A stretch of DNA of 64,000 nt from Silurus meridionalis (GCF_014805685.1 NC_060885.1:26158132-26222131), one strand, 5' to 3'. Positions 13,501 to 24,480 are shown, counted from the stretch's first letter. Made by a program: numbers and translations. Notes: generated by a model from the letters alone, not told the origin.

Positions 13501-16500
13501 TTAATAAAATGGGTGGTGCTGAAAACATGAATGTGTATGAATGAAATAAGTATTAAGTGTGTGTTTGAGCAGCTCAGTAACACACAGGTGAGTGTGTGTG
13601 ATTGTGTGGGTGTGTGTGTCTGTGTGTGTTTCAGTTCCAGTTCAGATCTGTGTTTCAGAACCTTTAGAGCCTCTTTCCTGGTGGTAGGGGGGTGAAGAGT
13701 GTGTGTAAGGTGTGTGTGTGGTAGTCCATGATGCAATTAGTCTCCAATGGTCTTCTCGGACGTTCTCACTATCCTCTCACTATCCTCTGTAGGGTCTTGC
13801 GATCTGTGAGATGGTGCAGGTAGTGATGCAGCTGTTTAGGATGCTCTCAATGGTCCTTCTTACTTTACCTTTTCTTAGTGGTATCCATTCAGCTGTTGCT
13901 CTGATTTTTCCAAACAGTCTTGTCTTCAAAAGGTGAAATTGAGTTAAAGCCAGGTAATGAACATGGACAGTTTTAAAACACACACCTTTTCCCATGTTAT
14001 GTCCTTTGCTGTGTTGCCAGTGTGTTTGGGGTCATTAACTTGCTACAATGTTCGAAGTGCCTCTAAATTAGATTAGATTAGAATGCGTTTCATTTTTTAA
14101 TTGGCAGACAGAAGGTGTCTGTAGACTTCTGAATTAATTCTGCTGCTACCATTGTGTTTTAAATCATCAATAAAGGTTAGTCATCCAATTTCAGAAGCAG
14201 AAAGCACAAGCCATGACACTACTTCCACCGTGTCCTACTGATGCTTTTATGTTTTGGATCATGAGAAGATCCTTTCTTTCTCAACTCTTTGGTAAAATCT
14301 GCTGATTGCAGGATTGCATCTTATGTTATGGCCTCTATATTTCTGTTCTTAAAGACCTCTTTAAACAGTGGATTGTGATAATGTCACCCCTGCCCTTTGT
14401 ACAGTGATAGTCACTGTATTTCACATTGTTGTGTTGGCTATGCCCAATGCTTGTGCTCTGGTTTATTTTCACCTCAGCTATTAGCCTTAAAAAAGGCTTG
14501 CTTTTCTCCCACCAACACTGGTCTGGGCTTTATGTAGATTTATCCTTTCTAACAACAAAAATAGTCTTTAAATGCAAAACCCAGAGTAGACAACCAAACA
14601 AGTGTAGACAATCAATCTATCTATCTGGCACACCTGGACAACAACAAATACAAGAAAGTCACATTTTTGCCACTTGAAACAAGGGTGGGCTCAAACAAAA
14701 GGTGCCATGGTCAAAGTTGTTTAACAAATCAAGTTTGGAAATTCTGTTGTATCATATTCAATGTTTGATCTCAAACCCAAATTCAATTCAATTCATTTTT
14801 ATTTGTATAGCCCTTTTAACAATGAACATTGTCACAAAGCAGCTTTACACAGATGATGTCTTCAGTGCCTTGCAAAATGTATCCCCTTTCTAGTACTTTG
14901 GAAGACACTACGCAAACGGAAAAAAAAACCTTTTGATTAGATAAAAAGGAAATTCCTGCTTTGAATCTTGCATACTGGATCACTGAAAAGAAACTGCTGT
15001 GTGAATGATTGGCCAATCAAATGATGACATTTACAAGAACCTGCCAATCACGATCATTTTATTAGTTTTGTTAACATGCAAAAACTTTGCAAGACAAAAT
15101 AAATTCATTGCAAATGCAGATTCCTAATCAACTGTTCACATATTGGAAAGCCAATTCTTTGCAGATAGTTTTTATCTACACACACTACATTGCATCTGTC
15201 ACTAAGTTTTGGCTCATGCTGTGACTGCTGGACTCCAGCCAGTGTAATAGCTTTTTAATCAGGATTCTTGAGATCTTATGAGAATTGAATGTTTTCTGTC
15301 ATAGCCGCTGAAAAACAACCCATCGGTCCCATTTTCCTCATCATTTTCCTTAAATGCTGTGCAGCATTTCATTAGGGCCAGCACTAAGTGATTGACAAGT
15401 GGCCGATCTTGCATGTCAATGTGCTGTATGCTTCATATGCTTTCTCTTCAGCTTGGTGCATGCTTTTCTATGACATTCTCCCTCCTGTTTTCAAAATGGC
15501 ATTGGAGATGACACACCGAAATATTCCATTATAGCCCCAAGACATTTTGTTGTTTCCTTGTGTAAAGAGTTTGGTGTCTGCAATCACAGTTGAGATATAT
15601 GTATGAGAAACAGTATTTATGACACAGCTGTGTTAGTGAATATGCTTGAAAAACGTATACGTATAAGTACCATGATCAAACTTCACCATGGCTGCATACA
15701 AAGGTAACTCTCAGACTCACTGAAATGTCTTCCAAACGTAATCTATAATGTCTCCATCAAAATAACGTACTTATTCACCACTAAGAAAGGTTTGGTGTCC
15801 CTCGAACACTCCAGCCTTTTCTTTCCTCTGATAAGCAGTTTGGGTAAACCATGAGAAATGACACATATGGTAACGGAATTAGTTTAGTCTCATTTGATCA
15901 ATTTATCTGCTCTTTTTGTTTTTGCCCGGGACTCTTATAGGTATTTGATTCCAATTTTCCTCATACCTTGTTCCTAATACCACCAAGCTCAAAATGTAGC
16001 ATCTCTATTTTATTGCAAACACCACCCTCTGAATCCTTGTGTGTCACACAGTCCCAGCAAATAGTGTCCTACAGTGCAAAACTGTCCTTAAACTACACTG
16101 GTCTATAAGTAAACTGGCTTAGCAGGAATGTGAATATGCCTAGTATCAGCATAGCCCTGCTAACCTTCTCCAGGTTCTGTTATTGTGGTTCCCCATCTTC
16201 TCGCAATTCGTTTTTGCAGACTCACATTACACATACCCTCCATATACCTGCTCCACTATATAATTGCCCTCTTTGGTGTCCTACCTATTGACAATACATT
16301 GTCCCTCCCATTTCTTAGACTTAGCTGCATTTCTAACACTGTTGGCTTGGTGACTCATTTAACTTCATTGGAAAATTCCACACCCACCTTTAAATAAAGG
16401 ATGACCTTCTTTTTATAATATTAGAAAGATAAAGTTCTCCTATCATGGTGCAAACAGAAGTTTTGTTAAAGGTGTTAGAAGTAGTCCTTTACAGATCATA

Positions 16501-18917
16501 GCATAGCAGCATAGAATAGCATGCAGGACCTGCCCAACCCTCCTAAAACTTAGACGTCCTCCATCAGTAGCCCACATGGGTTTTTTTTTTAACTTCCCTC
16601 TCTTAATTTATCTTTGTACATTTAGATATGGCAGATTTGTTAGATTATTCAAATTGTACTGTTTCTGTTACTACAACATGTAATGTAAAACTTGAGTCCT
16701 AATAAACAGACTGGACACGTTTGGATTTGTTTGTAAATATTCAGATATGTGCAATAAAGCATAGTGCTGTAATACTTTAATTACTATTTATATAAACCAT
16801 AATCAGAAATAACAATAAATTATCATCTACGGTAAATATGAATATAGGAAAAGTCATGAGAACAATGTTTTTGTGGCAGTAGATTTCCTTTGATCTTCAC
16901 CAAACAGTCATCTGACCTTCAACTGACTTCAATTATGGAAATTTAACAAAATAATTAAAGCAAGTCAGTTAATATTATTATTATTATCAATAATAATATC
17001 ATCAGGAAGCATGTTTGATTCTTTTGAACCTTGTATTTCACTTAAATTTACAGTCTACATTTACAGTCTCGAAGATCCACACATGATTTGCAGAAAAAAA
17101 ACTGTCCACCTGCTTCTAAGGTACAAGATCCAAAATGCAACAAATCTAATATGTTTTCTACACACAGTCAGAGGATCTCCAACATGCAACTCTGAAACCG
17201 AGTCCAAATCTCCTCCATACATGCTCAGCACAGATTTTTCGTGTGAATTTTGCATGTCACATGAATTTTACCGTCCACATTCATACAATCTAGAAGAACA
17301 TCAAAATATTTTTTAAAGATAGCATGCACCATGTGTCAGCAATGTGCAATCAAAATAAGCTGTGAAAACAATCTGAGCTAAACATGTCTTTAAATGATGA
17401 CAGCTGATTTATTACCTGCATGCAGAACAATAGAAAATTTGAGATGTGCAGTAGATCCGGGATTATAATGCAGGTGCAACATTTCGCTTGCTTTATCAAA
17501 TTGAATGTTTTCAGGTGAATAATTTAAATAGCAAAGCAGTGATGCCACCTGAATACCATGCTGAATACCATGCTGAATACCATGCTGAATACCACGCTGG
17601 ACTGAAACTTGCCAGGATCACATCCATCTGGATTCTGGATGATTTCTACTCATGAAATGTGAACAGGTGATGCACAGTACAAGATGATGCACGAAAAGCA
17701 GGACACAAGTATTTGGTGATCATTAGACCTCTGATGATGAATATGATGGTATATGGACAACAGTGTAGTGAAAAACAGTGTAGTGAAAAACAGTGTAGTG
17801 CACCTGTGCTGCAAAGGTGTATGTTAATGCTTACATGCAGATCTGCTCCCTGTGCACGACAGTCCATATACTTCTCCCAGGCCAGAGTGAGACTTGATGC
17901 TTGTTGGTTGGCCATTTTCAGCCCCAACTTGACAATAGGGATAACTGGTTTTTAATAAACTAGATAATAAGGTTCAGATCCATTTAAAATCTTGACTTGT
18001 TTTGGAACCTTTGAATCCACAGTATTTCCTGGTCTCCGTCAAAACTCCATGGGGATTTCTTTTTATTCCTAAAACAAATGAACAGGACCAGAGAAGAGGA
18101 GAATGAAGCTCATAGGCGTTGACATGACATTATTGGAGAGTCTACAGCTAGCTAGCATGTGCTAATAAAACAGAAAGTGACTTGTCCCCACCACTAACTG
18201 TCGCCTCTCTATCAGACAACTTTGAGGAGACCGATTTCCGCTCAGAACAAAGCGTTTGCGTGATATTTTGTTACCCACACTGTCATATTCTCATCGTTCA
18301 TTTGAACTCCTAGCTGTTACTAGCCGACCGGAACGTAAACTAAAACTAATGGTTGATTAGTGCAGCAAGTGGCTAGCTCCTGCGGTGCTATGCTAAGCTA
18401 AGCCCGACTTCCTGTCAACTTAGAATACAGCGAGCGCGGAATAACTGCCGGCTGTAACGCGGTCTCCGGGAGCCTGCGCACCGCGGTGTCTGGATCCATA
18501 ACCGGGTCCATATTCACTGCACAACAGTTTCACCTCTAAATCTTTACTGCCCTATTCCCTCTGCCTCATTTCACCCAAATGCCTTTCTATTTTCGTAAAA
18601 GCCGTATATTTACCAGTACGAGCGTTTTCTAAGACTCATTTCCTTCCCCTTTCTTGCCCCCCCGTCTCCGTGTCCATCCAGTCTCAGCACTGCTACATGA
18701 TGCAGATACACTCACCTCACCCAGCACACAGCTAACCATCTCGGGGACATCCGCTCCACTACACCAAAGCGCCAAGTCCAGCATGTTCCAGGAAATAACG
18801 CCAATAAAACTGTCTCATACACCTGGTCTCTGCTGCAGGAAAAGCGGACAGTCCCCGGTCCATCACAATATTTACCTCCGAGCACCATAAAAGACACTGT
18901 ACCTTCTCCTCTGTCAT
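3401..18917 (-). CDS. lyst: Lysosomal trafficking regulator, 5' part (three exons, partial)
   Basis: LYST is a very large cytosolic BEACH-WD40 protein controlling the size and fission of lysosomes and related organelles; loss causes Chediak-Higashi syndrome in mammals. The exon at 3,401-3,602 encodes [16 protein letters not shown], then an acidic REEEEEESH run and [13 protein letters not shown]. This aligns without gaps to the start of vertebrate LYST as I recall it. Two upstream exons, 13,069-13,160 and 18,903-18,917, splice in matching phase and give [22 protein letters not shown] and onward into CSDMSGASN. The join is 18,917-18,903, 13,160-13,069, 3,602-3,401, 103 residues in all. The 38-residue extension is inferred; the downstream Met is the start I know from mammals. 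The remaining exons are left of the window. herc4 lies upstream on the same strand. Confidence 0.82.
4811..4872. repeat. (TA)n microsatellite
   Basis: About 31 TA units, uninterrupted, within lyst intron sequence. Confidence 0.95.
6477..6554. repeat. (TA)n microsatellite
   Basis: About 39 TA units. An imperfect palindromic AT-rich stretch (tatacatgtatatttgtata) precedes it. Confidence 0.95.
7022..7106. repeat. (TG)n(TA)n microsatellite abutting a MITE
   Basis: Six TG units then about 36 TA units run directly into the terminal repeat of the element that starts at 7,107. Confidence 0.95.
7107..8228. mobile_element. Non-autonomous DNA transposon with long inserted core (MITE A)
   Basis: The left end reads tagtggaacccggttatgtc and the right end, inverted, reads agtcgagataagtgggttccactg before TA when taken in parts: tcgagataagtgggttcc then actgta. 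Inner inverted matches such as ttgagataaccgatgatcga and atcgacataaccgat also occur. The ends and the TA site fit a mariner/Tigger-type MITE. The core at about 7,260-7,730 differs: it is GC-richer, with a tatatata box, aataaactg and ccgcgc stretches, like a promoter or LTR piece. No transposase is visible. Confidence 0.7.
8229..8320. repeat. (TATG)n(TA)n(CA)n compound microsatellite
   Basis: A run of tatg units, then TA units, then about 28 CA units. It fills the whole gap between MITE A and the Tc1 element starting at 8,321. Confidence 0.95.
8321..9910 (-). mobile_element. Near-intact Tc1-like transposon with IR/DR ends
   Basis: Terminal repeats of about 210 bp start cagtgaggaaaataagtatt at 8,321 and are mirrored up to 9,910. 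An inner copy of aaataagtatttgaacac lies at the inner edge of each repeat (8,500-8,517 and 9,706-9,723), the IR/DR layout known from Sleeping Beauty-type elements. By eye the two ends differ at only a few positions, so the copy is young. It sits in lyst intron sequence, transposase on the minus strand, with (TA)n(CA)n arrays on both sides. Confidence 0.92.
8526..9540 (-). pseudogene. Tc1-like transposase, lightly damaged
   Basis: The frame starts [19 protein letters not shown], runs through the paired helix-turn-helix region ([20 protein letters not shown]), then the catalytic blocks [22 protein letters not shown] and [11 protein letters not shown] of the DD34E triad. It ends KGYCTKY near 8,530. 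Defects seen: a frame change near 9,110, another near 8,940-8,960, and an in-frame TGA near 8,681 where relatives have Arg (CGA to TGA). Start and stop are otherwise in place. The product would cut and paste its own element at TA sites. As it stands it should be inactive. Confidence 0.88.
9911..9992. repeat. (TA)n(CA)n compound microsatellite
   Basis: About 25 TA units then 12 CA units. It joins the right end of the Tc1 element directly to the next MITE. Confidence 0.95.
9993..10317. mobile_element. 325-bp MITE with Tigger/mariner-like ends (MITE B)
   Basis: The ends are inverted copies: cagtggtactccgcttatcg at the left and cgataagcggggtaccactg at the right. TA lies on each side (9,991-9,992 and 10,318-10,319), the target duplication expected of Tc1/mariner or pogo/Tigger elements. 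The interior is noncoding. Confidence 0.85.
10318..13068. other. lyst intron sequence with possible old Tc1 relic
   Basis: Noncoding. At 10,699-10,725 tcctctctaaaagtattgga resembles the end of another fish Tc1 family, but I could not follow a transposase beyond it. From 11,700 to 13,068 the DNA is AT-rich and unremarkable. Confidence 0.4.
10543..10582. repeat. (GT)n microsatellite
   Basis: About 20 GT units. Confidence 0.95.
13069..13160 (-). CDS. lyst: lyst upstream exon 2 (N-terminal extension or uORF)
   Basis: A 92-bp exon with acceptor tgtcacttag before 13,160 and donor gtatgt after 13,069. It encodes [30 protein letters not shown] plus two bases (TG) of the next codon: an amphipathic, Leu-rich helix-like segment. 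It follows MTEEK in phase 0. Joining to 3,602 gives TG|C, Cys; joining to 3,597 gives TG|A, a stop. Confidence 0.7.
14779..14858 (+). mobile_element. SINE 3' tail fragment
   Basis: Reads attcaattcaattcattttt, then atttgtatagcccttttaac and acaaagcagctttacacaga: the same tail as the copy at 2,200-2,398, in the opposite orientation. Confidence 0.6.
17551..17598. repeat. 12-bp tandem repeat, four units
   Basis: Four head-to-tail copies of gaataccatgct; the last has one change (gaataccacgct). Confidence 0.95.
17761..17800. repeat. 15-bp tandem repeat, 2.7 units
   Basis: Copies of cagtgtagtgaaaaa, the last truncated to cagtgtagtg. Confidence 0.95.
18903..18917 (-). CDS. lyst: lyst upstream exon 1, coding part (MTEEK)
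   Basis: ATG ACA GAG GAG AAG followed by a gtacag donor. A sits at -3, a good initiation context. Reading upstream, the frame has no other ATG before a TAA inside the (CTAAT)n tract, so this is the first start in that frame. The codons join in phase 0 to the exon at 13,160. Five codons alone are weak evidence; the CpG setting and phase match carry the call. Confidence 0.6.
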
Positions 18918-18922
18918 TGTGA

Positions 18923-18930
18923 TGACGTCA
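18923..18930. promoter_or_regulatory. Full CRE palindrome (TGACGTCA)
   Basis: A perfect TGACGTCA, the CREB/ATF consensus, five bases upstream of the MTEEK start codon. Being in a CpG-rich gene start makes a real regulatory role plausible. Confidence 0.6.
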
Positions 18931-18990
18931 AAACCAGGGTCTCCCTGAGTAGGAGGAGCTTCGGCTGGATGGACAGATGGAGAGATAACA

Positions 18991-19021
18991 TTAGATTAGA
19001 TTAGATTAGATTAGATTAGAT

Positions 19022-19092
<71 letters not shown>

Positions 19093-19093
19093 T
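18991..19093. repeat. (TTAGA)n then (TAGA)n microsatellite
   Basis: Seven TTAGA units pass without a break into about 17 TAGA units, about 75 bp upstream of the first lyst ATG. Confidence 0.95.
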
Positions 19094-19749
19094 ACAAGTT
19101 ATTCTCCAAACCATATAGATACAGTACACAAGCTCTGTAATTAAAAGTAAGAAAGTATTCTTGAACTATATGTTTTGTAGTAACCATTAAGGATTACCAT
19201 ACAGTGTTACAGTCGGTTTTGTTGTTATTTAGAGTGTTACCTTTAAAGCTCATAAGACAATTCAAAATCAAAACACTGCATTCTAGATTTGACCACCATC
19301 TTATAAATAAAGAATTTTATCAAAAAAATTCAGTTTACTATTTGTCTAATATTAAGTTAATCTTATCTAAGATGAATTCAGGTACACTAAACTGTGTGAC
19401 AGTGTAACTTTGCAGAAATTATATTTTTTTAACATATAAATAATAAGTCCATTTGGGTCTGAGTAGAAAAATGAATATAGCTCGGTTTAATCCTCCATTA
19501 CTTAAGTTGTCGAAAATAATTGAAACATATGACAAAGAAGTGTTTCTAGTTCCCCATGTGTGCCTGTCAGGATCGATTGTTTAAATAATTATTAGCTCAG
19601 TATATCTATGGTTGTTAGAGCCCTAAATTTAAAAGCCATATTGACTTTCACAATGAAATACAGAGTTGAGGTTAACCATGTTTTAACAAAGTGATGAAAC
19701 AGCAAAGGTGTAAAGAAAGAAAGAATCTGCTCATGATCCAAATCATATA

Positions 19750-20084
19750 CAGTATCTCACAAAAGTGAGTACATCTCTCACATTTAAGCAACCATTTAAG
19801 TATTTCCTCTCAAGGAACAATACTAAAAAAATGAAACTTTGAAATATTTTAGAGTAGTCAATGTGCAGTTTGTATAGCAGTACACATTTACTGTCCTCTG
19901 AAAATAACTCAACATACAGCAATTATTGTCAAAATATCTGGCAACAAAAGTAAGTACACCCTAAGTGATAACAGCTGTATTTCTTTTAACCATGCAAAGC
20001 CACATGTTCTATTCATCATTTTCATGTTTTTGTCTGCTTGACAAAACAATACCATTTGTGTTAAAATCTGGTGCTTTTTGGGAT
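19750..20084. mobile_element. Left end of a Tc1-like element, truncated
   Basis: Starts cagtatctcacaaaagtgag, with the inner direct repeat acaaaagtaagtacaccc near 19,945. The same family forms the fuller copy at 50,366-51,450. It stops where LINE sequence begins. Confidence 0.75.
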
Positions 20085-21264
20085 AAGGTTGATCAGTCAC
20101 ACCATGAAGTTATGGGAAGTAGTAGGCTGAGAGAAGAGGTGACTATCTGTGAGCAACATTATGGTGTTATGCCAAGAAAGAGCACTACAGACGCAATATT
20201 TTCTTTAAGAATGTTGATGGAGAAGTATAGAGAAGGTCAGAAGAATTGTGTGTTTGTGGATTTAGAGAAATCATACGACAGGGTGGACAGAGGGATTTGG
20301 TATTTTATTAGGAAGTGATGTGTGGCAAAGAAGTATATCAGGGTGGTGAAGGACATGTATGAGGACAGTGTGAAAGTAGTGAAGTGTGCAGTAGGAACGA
20401 CAGACTAGTTTAAGGTGGAGGTTGGACTGCATCAGGGATCAGCTCTGAGCCCTTTCCTGTTTGCAGTGGTGACAGACAGGCTGACAGACAAGATAGATGA
20501 GGTCTCCGTGGACTATGATGTTTGCAGGTAATATTGTGACTAGTGGGGAGAGTAGGGAGCAGGTGGAGAAGAGCCTGGAGGTACGTGCTGGAGAGAAGGG
20601 GAATGAAAGTCAGTAAGACAGTGTACATGTGTGTGAATGAGGGAGAGGGCGGTGGATTGGTGAAGTTCCAGGGAGAAGAGGTGGAGAAGGTGAACATGTA
20701 AAGTACCAGGGATCAACAGTGCAAAGTGATGGAGAGTGTGTTAGAGAAGTGAAGAAAAGAGTGCAGGCAGGGTGGAGTGGGTGGAGAAGAGTGGCAGGAG
20801 TGATTTGTGATAGTAGGGTATCTGCATGAGTAAAAGGGAACGTTTATAGGACTGTGGTGAGACCTGCGATGTTGTATGGCTTAGAGACAGTGGTATTGAG
20901 TAAAAGACAGGAGGTGGAGCTGGAGGTAGCAGAGCTGAAGATGTTGAGATTTTTATTGGGAGTGATGACGATGGACAGGATTAGAAATTAATTTATTAGA
21001 GGAATAGCGCATGTAGGACATTTTGGAGACAAGGTGAGGGAGGCAAAATTGAGATGGTTTGGACATGTGCAGAGAAGGGACATGGAGTATATCGGTGGAA
21101 GAATGCTGAGGATGGAGCCACCATGAAGGAGGTTTATAGATGTGGTGAGGGAAGACATGCAGGTGGTGAATATGAAAGAGGCAGATGTATAGGACAGGGT
21201 GGAATGGAGTTGGTGGATCCACTGTGGTGACCCCTAATGGGAGCAGCTGATAGAAGAAGTAAAG
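20085..21264 (+). mobile_element. RTE-like LINE, 5'-truncated and decayed
   Basis: Plus-strand frames read EQHYGVMPRKSTTDAIFSLR, then VFVDLEKSYDRVDRG (RT palm, first Asp box) and further on GLHQGSALSPFLF, all broken by stops. The 3' end reads cactgtggtgacccctaatg and finishes with gaagaag-like short repeats. Other copies are at 26.3, 31.6 and 61.7 kb. Confidence 0.85.
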
Positions 21265-21627
21265 TTCAGAAAATCAGAATCAACCATGTACTTAAAACAA
21301 TTGTTTTTTTTCTAAATATATAATTGTTACTGCTGTAGGAAATGAATTGTAGAATGTGGGTTATGTAAGCCCATGCTAACTGAAGTGCAATTGGTATGGT
21401 ACAAATTTATTTTTAACATGTTACAGGATTAAATCAATGGTTTATGCTCTCTAATGACCAATCTTTAGATTTCAGTCATTCTTGACAAGAGAGTAAGCCA
21501 TGGTTCTTCAGATTATCCAAAATATGTTTTAGAAGTTTTTAGAAAGGTATTGTGGCTTATTGTACTACAGTAAGACAAAACTGTCACAAGAGACCAAATG
21601 GCCAAACAAGGGTCTTCCCCAAACTGT

Positions 21628-21730
21628 TTTAGATTAGATTAGATTAGATTAGATTCAACTTTACTGTCATTGTGCAAAGTACATGTCCAGAGCCAATGAA
21701 ACTGTTGCCATAAAGGCTGAGCAATAAGAT
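21628..21730 (+). repeat. (TTAGA)n-led interspersed repeat fragment
   Basis: ttagattagattagattaga leads into ttcaactttactgtcattgt and agagccaatgaaac, a recurrent fish repeat whose tail is TTAGA units. The (TTAGA)n next to lyst exon 1 may be the remains of another such tail. Confidence 0.5.
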
Positions 21731-23123
21731 AGACTTGAGCAGTAAGATAGACTTGAGAACTAAGGAGTCTAAATATGTTCGAAAAAGGCAATGCCCAGAA
21801 GTAAAATCCAGAACAATGTACTTTTGACAATGTTAATGTGAAAGAACTTAAACTGCCTGAGTAGAGTAATAAATTTAAGTCCACTGAACCTTTTTGGGTT
21901 AAATTGGAACACTGTCCTAATGCCTGACCTTACTATTGCTGTTAGCCACATACCATAATCTACTGGAAGGAGTAAAGGTAGTTGAAACAAAGCAGATGTG
22001 GACCTGAAGTCTGAAGTGGTGTTTTCCGCATCCACAAATAGGTGAGTGGTCAAGCTTTCACATACATTTGACCTTTTTATCACTTGACTTTTTCCCCTAC
22101 ATTTGTCAGCCATAGCTCAAGACTCCATTCCATAACTTACCTCTCTTGTTTCCTTTCCAACATCATCTTGTCAATTTCCATTTCCTAAAAGCCCCCATAT
22201 GGTAAAAAAAAAAAAAAAACCTCCATGACAAGTAAAAATACTTAGGATTATTTTAGTAAAAAAATATATAAATTACACAAAAACTGGGGACCCCCATAAG
22301 ACTTGACTTATTTTAATTATTATTATTATTCGAGCACTGCCTAAAAGGTAAATCCTTCTAAAATATTTTGACAACCCCATGCAATACCCTTGTACTATTT
22401 AACTCCTTTTCACCCTTTCAGAAGAGGCTTGGATCAAGTGTGAGCAAATCTGCACCCAGTTAAAGGTTTATATGTAGATAAATTTAGTTTAATGACATAG
22501 GTCATGCGTTTATCTCAAACAGCAGGCAGCACTGTATATTGTATACTTTTTTTATTTAACATTTTTAATTATATATGCACAATGGAAGGCTAAGATTAGT
22601 TTCTCATGTTGAATAAGAGCACAGCAGGATTTTTGCTGTTGTCCAGAGATTGCAGGTTTGAATTATGAGGCGTGCAGCAAACATAGCTTTCATCGATCAT
22701 CTCTTTTTGTGTTATTCTACCTGTGTGAAGCTGCATGAGCAGCAGGTTATAAAGTGGATGGCTGGCCTACAGTATAGAAGATTTATGTGCTAACTGTCAT
22801 ATGAGAGAAGAAAGCTGGTTGGTAGGGAGTGGCAGCTGGCCAATTTTGGAAGAAAAAAAAAAAGAAAAGAAAAAACAAGCACAATATAACATATTTGGAA
22901 GTTTTATTAAACCAGATGTGGTGTGCACTGCTTCTGCACCTTGCAATGCTTTTGCATTTTAAGATTATATAATGTAATAATCCACGTTAACCTTATGTCG
23001 ACATATTCTCCATGCATTGCCCTGGGCTCTTGGGATTATGTATAACAAACCATGTAATGATTAACAACTAGTATATGTAAAAAACAAACAAAAACAAAAC
23101 AACACTGTGGAAGCTCCTTTGTC

Positions 23124-23352
23124 TCTCAGTCACTTGCGCTCAGTAACTGCTTTATCCTAGTGAGAGTTGTGGTGGATCCAGAGCCTCTCCCAGGAACTCT
23201 GTATATCAAATGATATTTCAGGAGGTGCTTGGAAACCTGGGAAATTGAAAGAAACCCACATGGATACAAGTAGACATGGACACACGGGCTGGACCAAGTC
23301 CGTCACCTAGGACCCTGGAGCTGTGAGGATGAGAAACTGCCCATTGCACCAC
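23124..23352 (+). repeat. Diverged interspersed repeat
   Basis: Phrases such as taactgctttatcctagtga, gaaagaaacccacatggata and ggaccctggagctgtgagga belong to a repeat widespread in fish genomes. I cannot name the family with confidence. Confidence 0.5.
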
Positions 23353-23884
23353 CTTTAATCTGTGCTCATGTGTTGATAAATGCTTTTCTAGCATTTATAT
23401 TACACTATGATGAGATGAACATTGATTGAATGTAGCTTTTAAGCATAAAACAGACACCATGGTGGAAAAGTACATGTAAAGAGGGAAACAGCACCTCCTC
23501 ATTTTGCCATTACATATTCTCCGCAATGTGTTGATTCTGTAGTCAGTCGGTACACTTTAACATTCAGCGAACTCCACTAGCATGGGGGACAGGAATAGGG
23601 TAGTTCTGAGCAAAATCATTTCAGGTAACAATGCTAAATGTAATAATGTGGAGTAATTTTACCCTGTGCAGTTTTAAAAACAGAATTTCAGCTAAATTAA
23701 AAACTGGTTTATGCATTAGGAGGAAATTTTGTTTAATCTAAGTTACAGCAAACCTTACAGCATGAACTTTGATAAACTATATTTAATGTATTGTGATTCA
23801 CTCAACTTTTGACAATCCAATACATTTGGGACAAAAATAAAATCAAAGGAATGATGATTTCAATAAACCAGTTTATCTCTAGAT

Positions 23885-23886
<2 letters not shown>

Positions 23887-23935
<49 letters not shown>
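23887..23935. repeat. (CA)n microsatellite
   Basis: About 24 CA units. Confidence 0.95.
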
Positions 23936-23937
<2 letters not shown>

Positions 23938-24378
23938 TTCTAGCAAATCATTTGATCAATTTTTATCATTATTCTCATTTAAGATACATTAAACAACTCT
24001 GTGTATCATAAAGACAGTAATATAAAATAATTAATAAAGAATCCAAATCAGTAGAATTTATTTGCAAATACACCAAGAACCAAAGACTCCATCTCTAGAG
24101 GTTAAATAAGGCTGGCAAGTTAGCTTTATGCATCAAATCACTAAACTGTTTTATTGTGTATAAAGTAAATCAGTATTGAACAATGAGCAGGCAAGAGATT
24201 TCGACCTTAGTGAAATTCAGCAGCACTATTAAACACACATAACAAAAAACACCCCAAAAGCTTATATTTGGCAGACGTTTCCAAAGAACAGAAAAATAAT
24301 CAAATGTGCACACGGTGTCAACAAAGCTTTAATTGCTGAATATAGTCATTTAATCGACAGTGCAATCTAATGAGATCA

Positions 24379-24384
24379 TTTATT
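24379..24384 (-). promoter_or_regulatory. Poly(A) signal AATAAA for herc4
   Basis: AATAAA on the minus strand, 97 bases after the herc4 stop codon. It is the first canonical signal I find downstream of the stop. Confidence 0.6.
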
Positions 24385-24480
24385 TATATTAAACTCCCAT
24401 GAGTATTGAACTCTCAAGTCTTTTTTAATTGGCGGGTTCAAACATCTGTGGTCTGGAAACTAATGTGTTCCTGTAAACGT

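Larger units (their letters stand above)
13161..18902. other. First lyst intron, no further gene seen
   Basis: Noncoding. At 13,560-13,870 lies a diverged interspersed repeat with TG-rich parts and a segment ending gcagctgtttaggatgctct that resembles common fish repeat sequence. From 14,900 to 17,400 it is plain AT-rich DNA. Two short minisatellites lie near 17.6-17.8 kb, and the end nearest exon 1 is CpG-rich. Confidence 0.5.
18180..18960 (-). promoter_or_regulatory. CpG-rich lyst promoter / first-intron region
   Basis: CpG is much denser here than elsewhere in the window, peaking at 18,425-18,490 (gcgagcgcgg, taacgcggtctccggg, gcgcaccgcggtg). It spans the first ATG at 18,917, but its core lies inside what would be intron 1, so an alternative or main transcription start near 18.5 kb is possible. 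No TATA box was seen. Confidence 0.6.
21265..24378. other. Intergenic DNA between herc4 and lyst
   Basis: No coding exon seen. Contains a fragment with (ATTAG)n at 21,628, an interspersed repeat at 23,124-23,352 and a CA microsatellite. The rest is AT-rich and unremarkable. Confidence 0.5.

Noticed and set aside
17551..17800. CRISPR-like array
   Set aside because: Units are direct 12- and 15-mers with no spacers, in a vertebrate intron.
18654..18890. 78-codon plus-strand frame in the CpG-rich region
   Set aside because: No domain, no splice-site pattern, and no conserved start context; explained by GC-rich promoter DNA.
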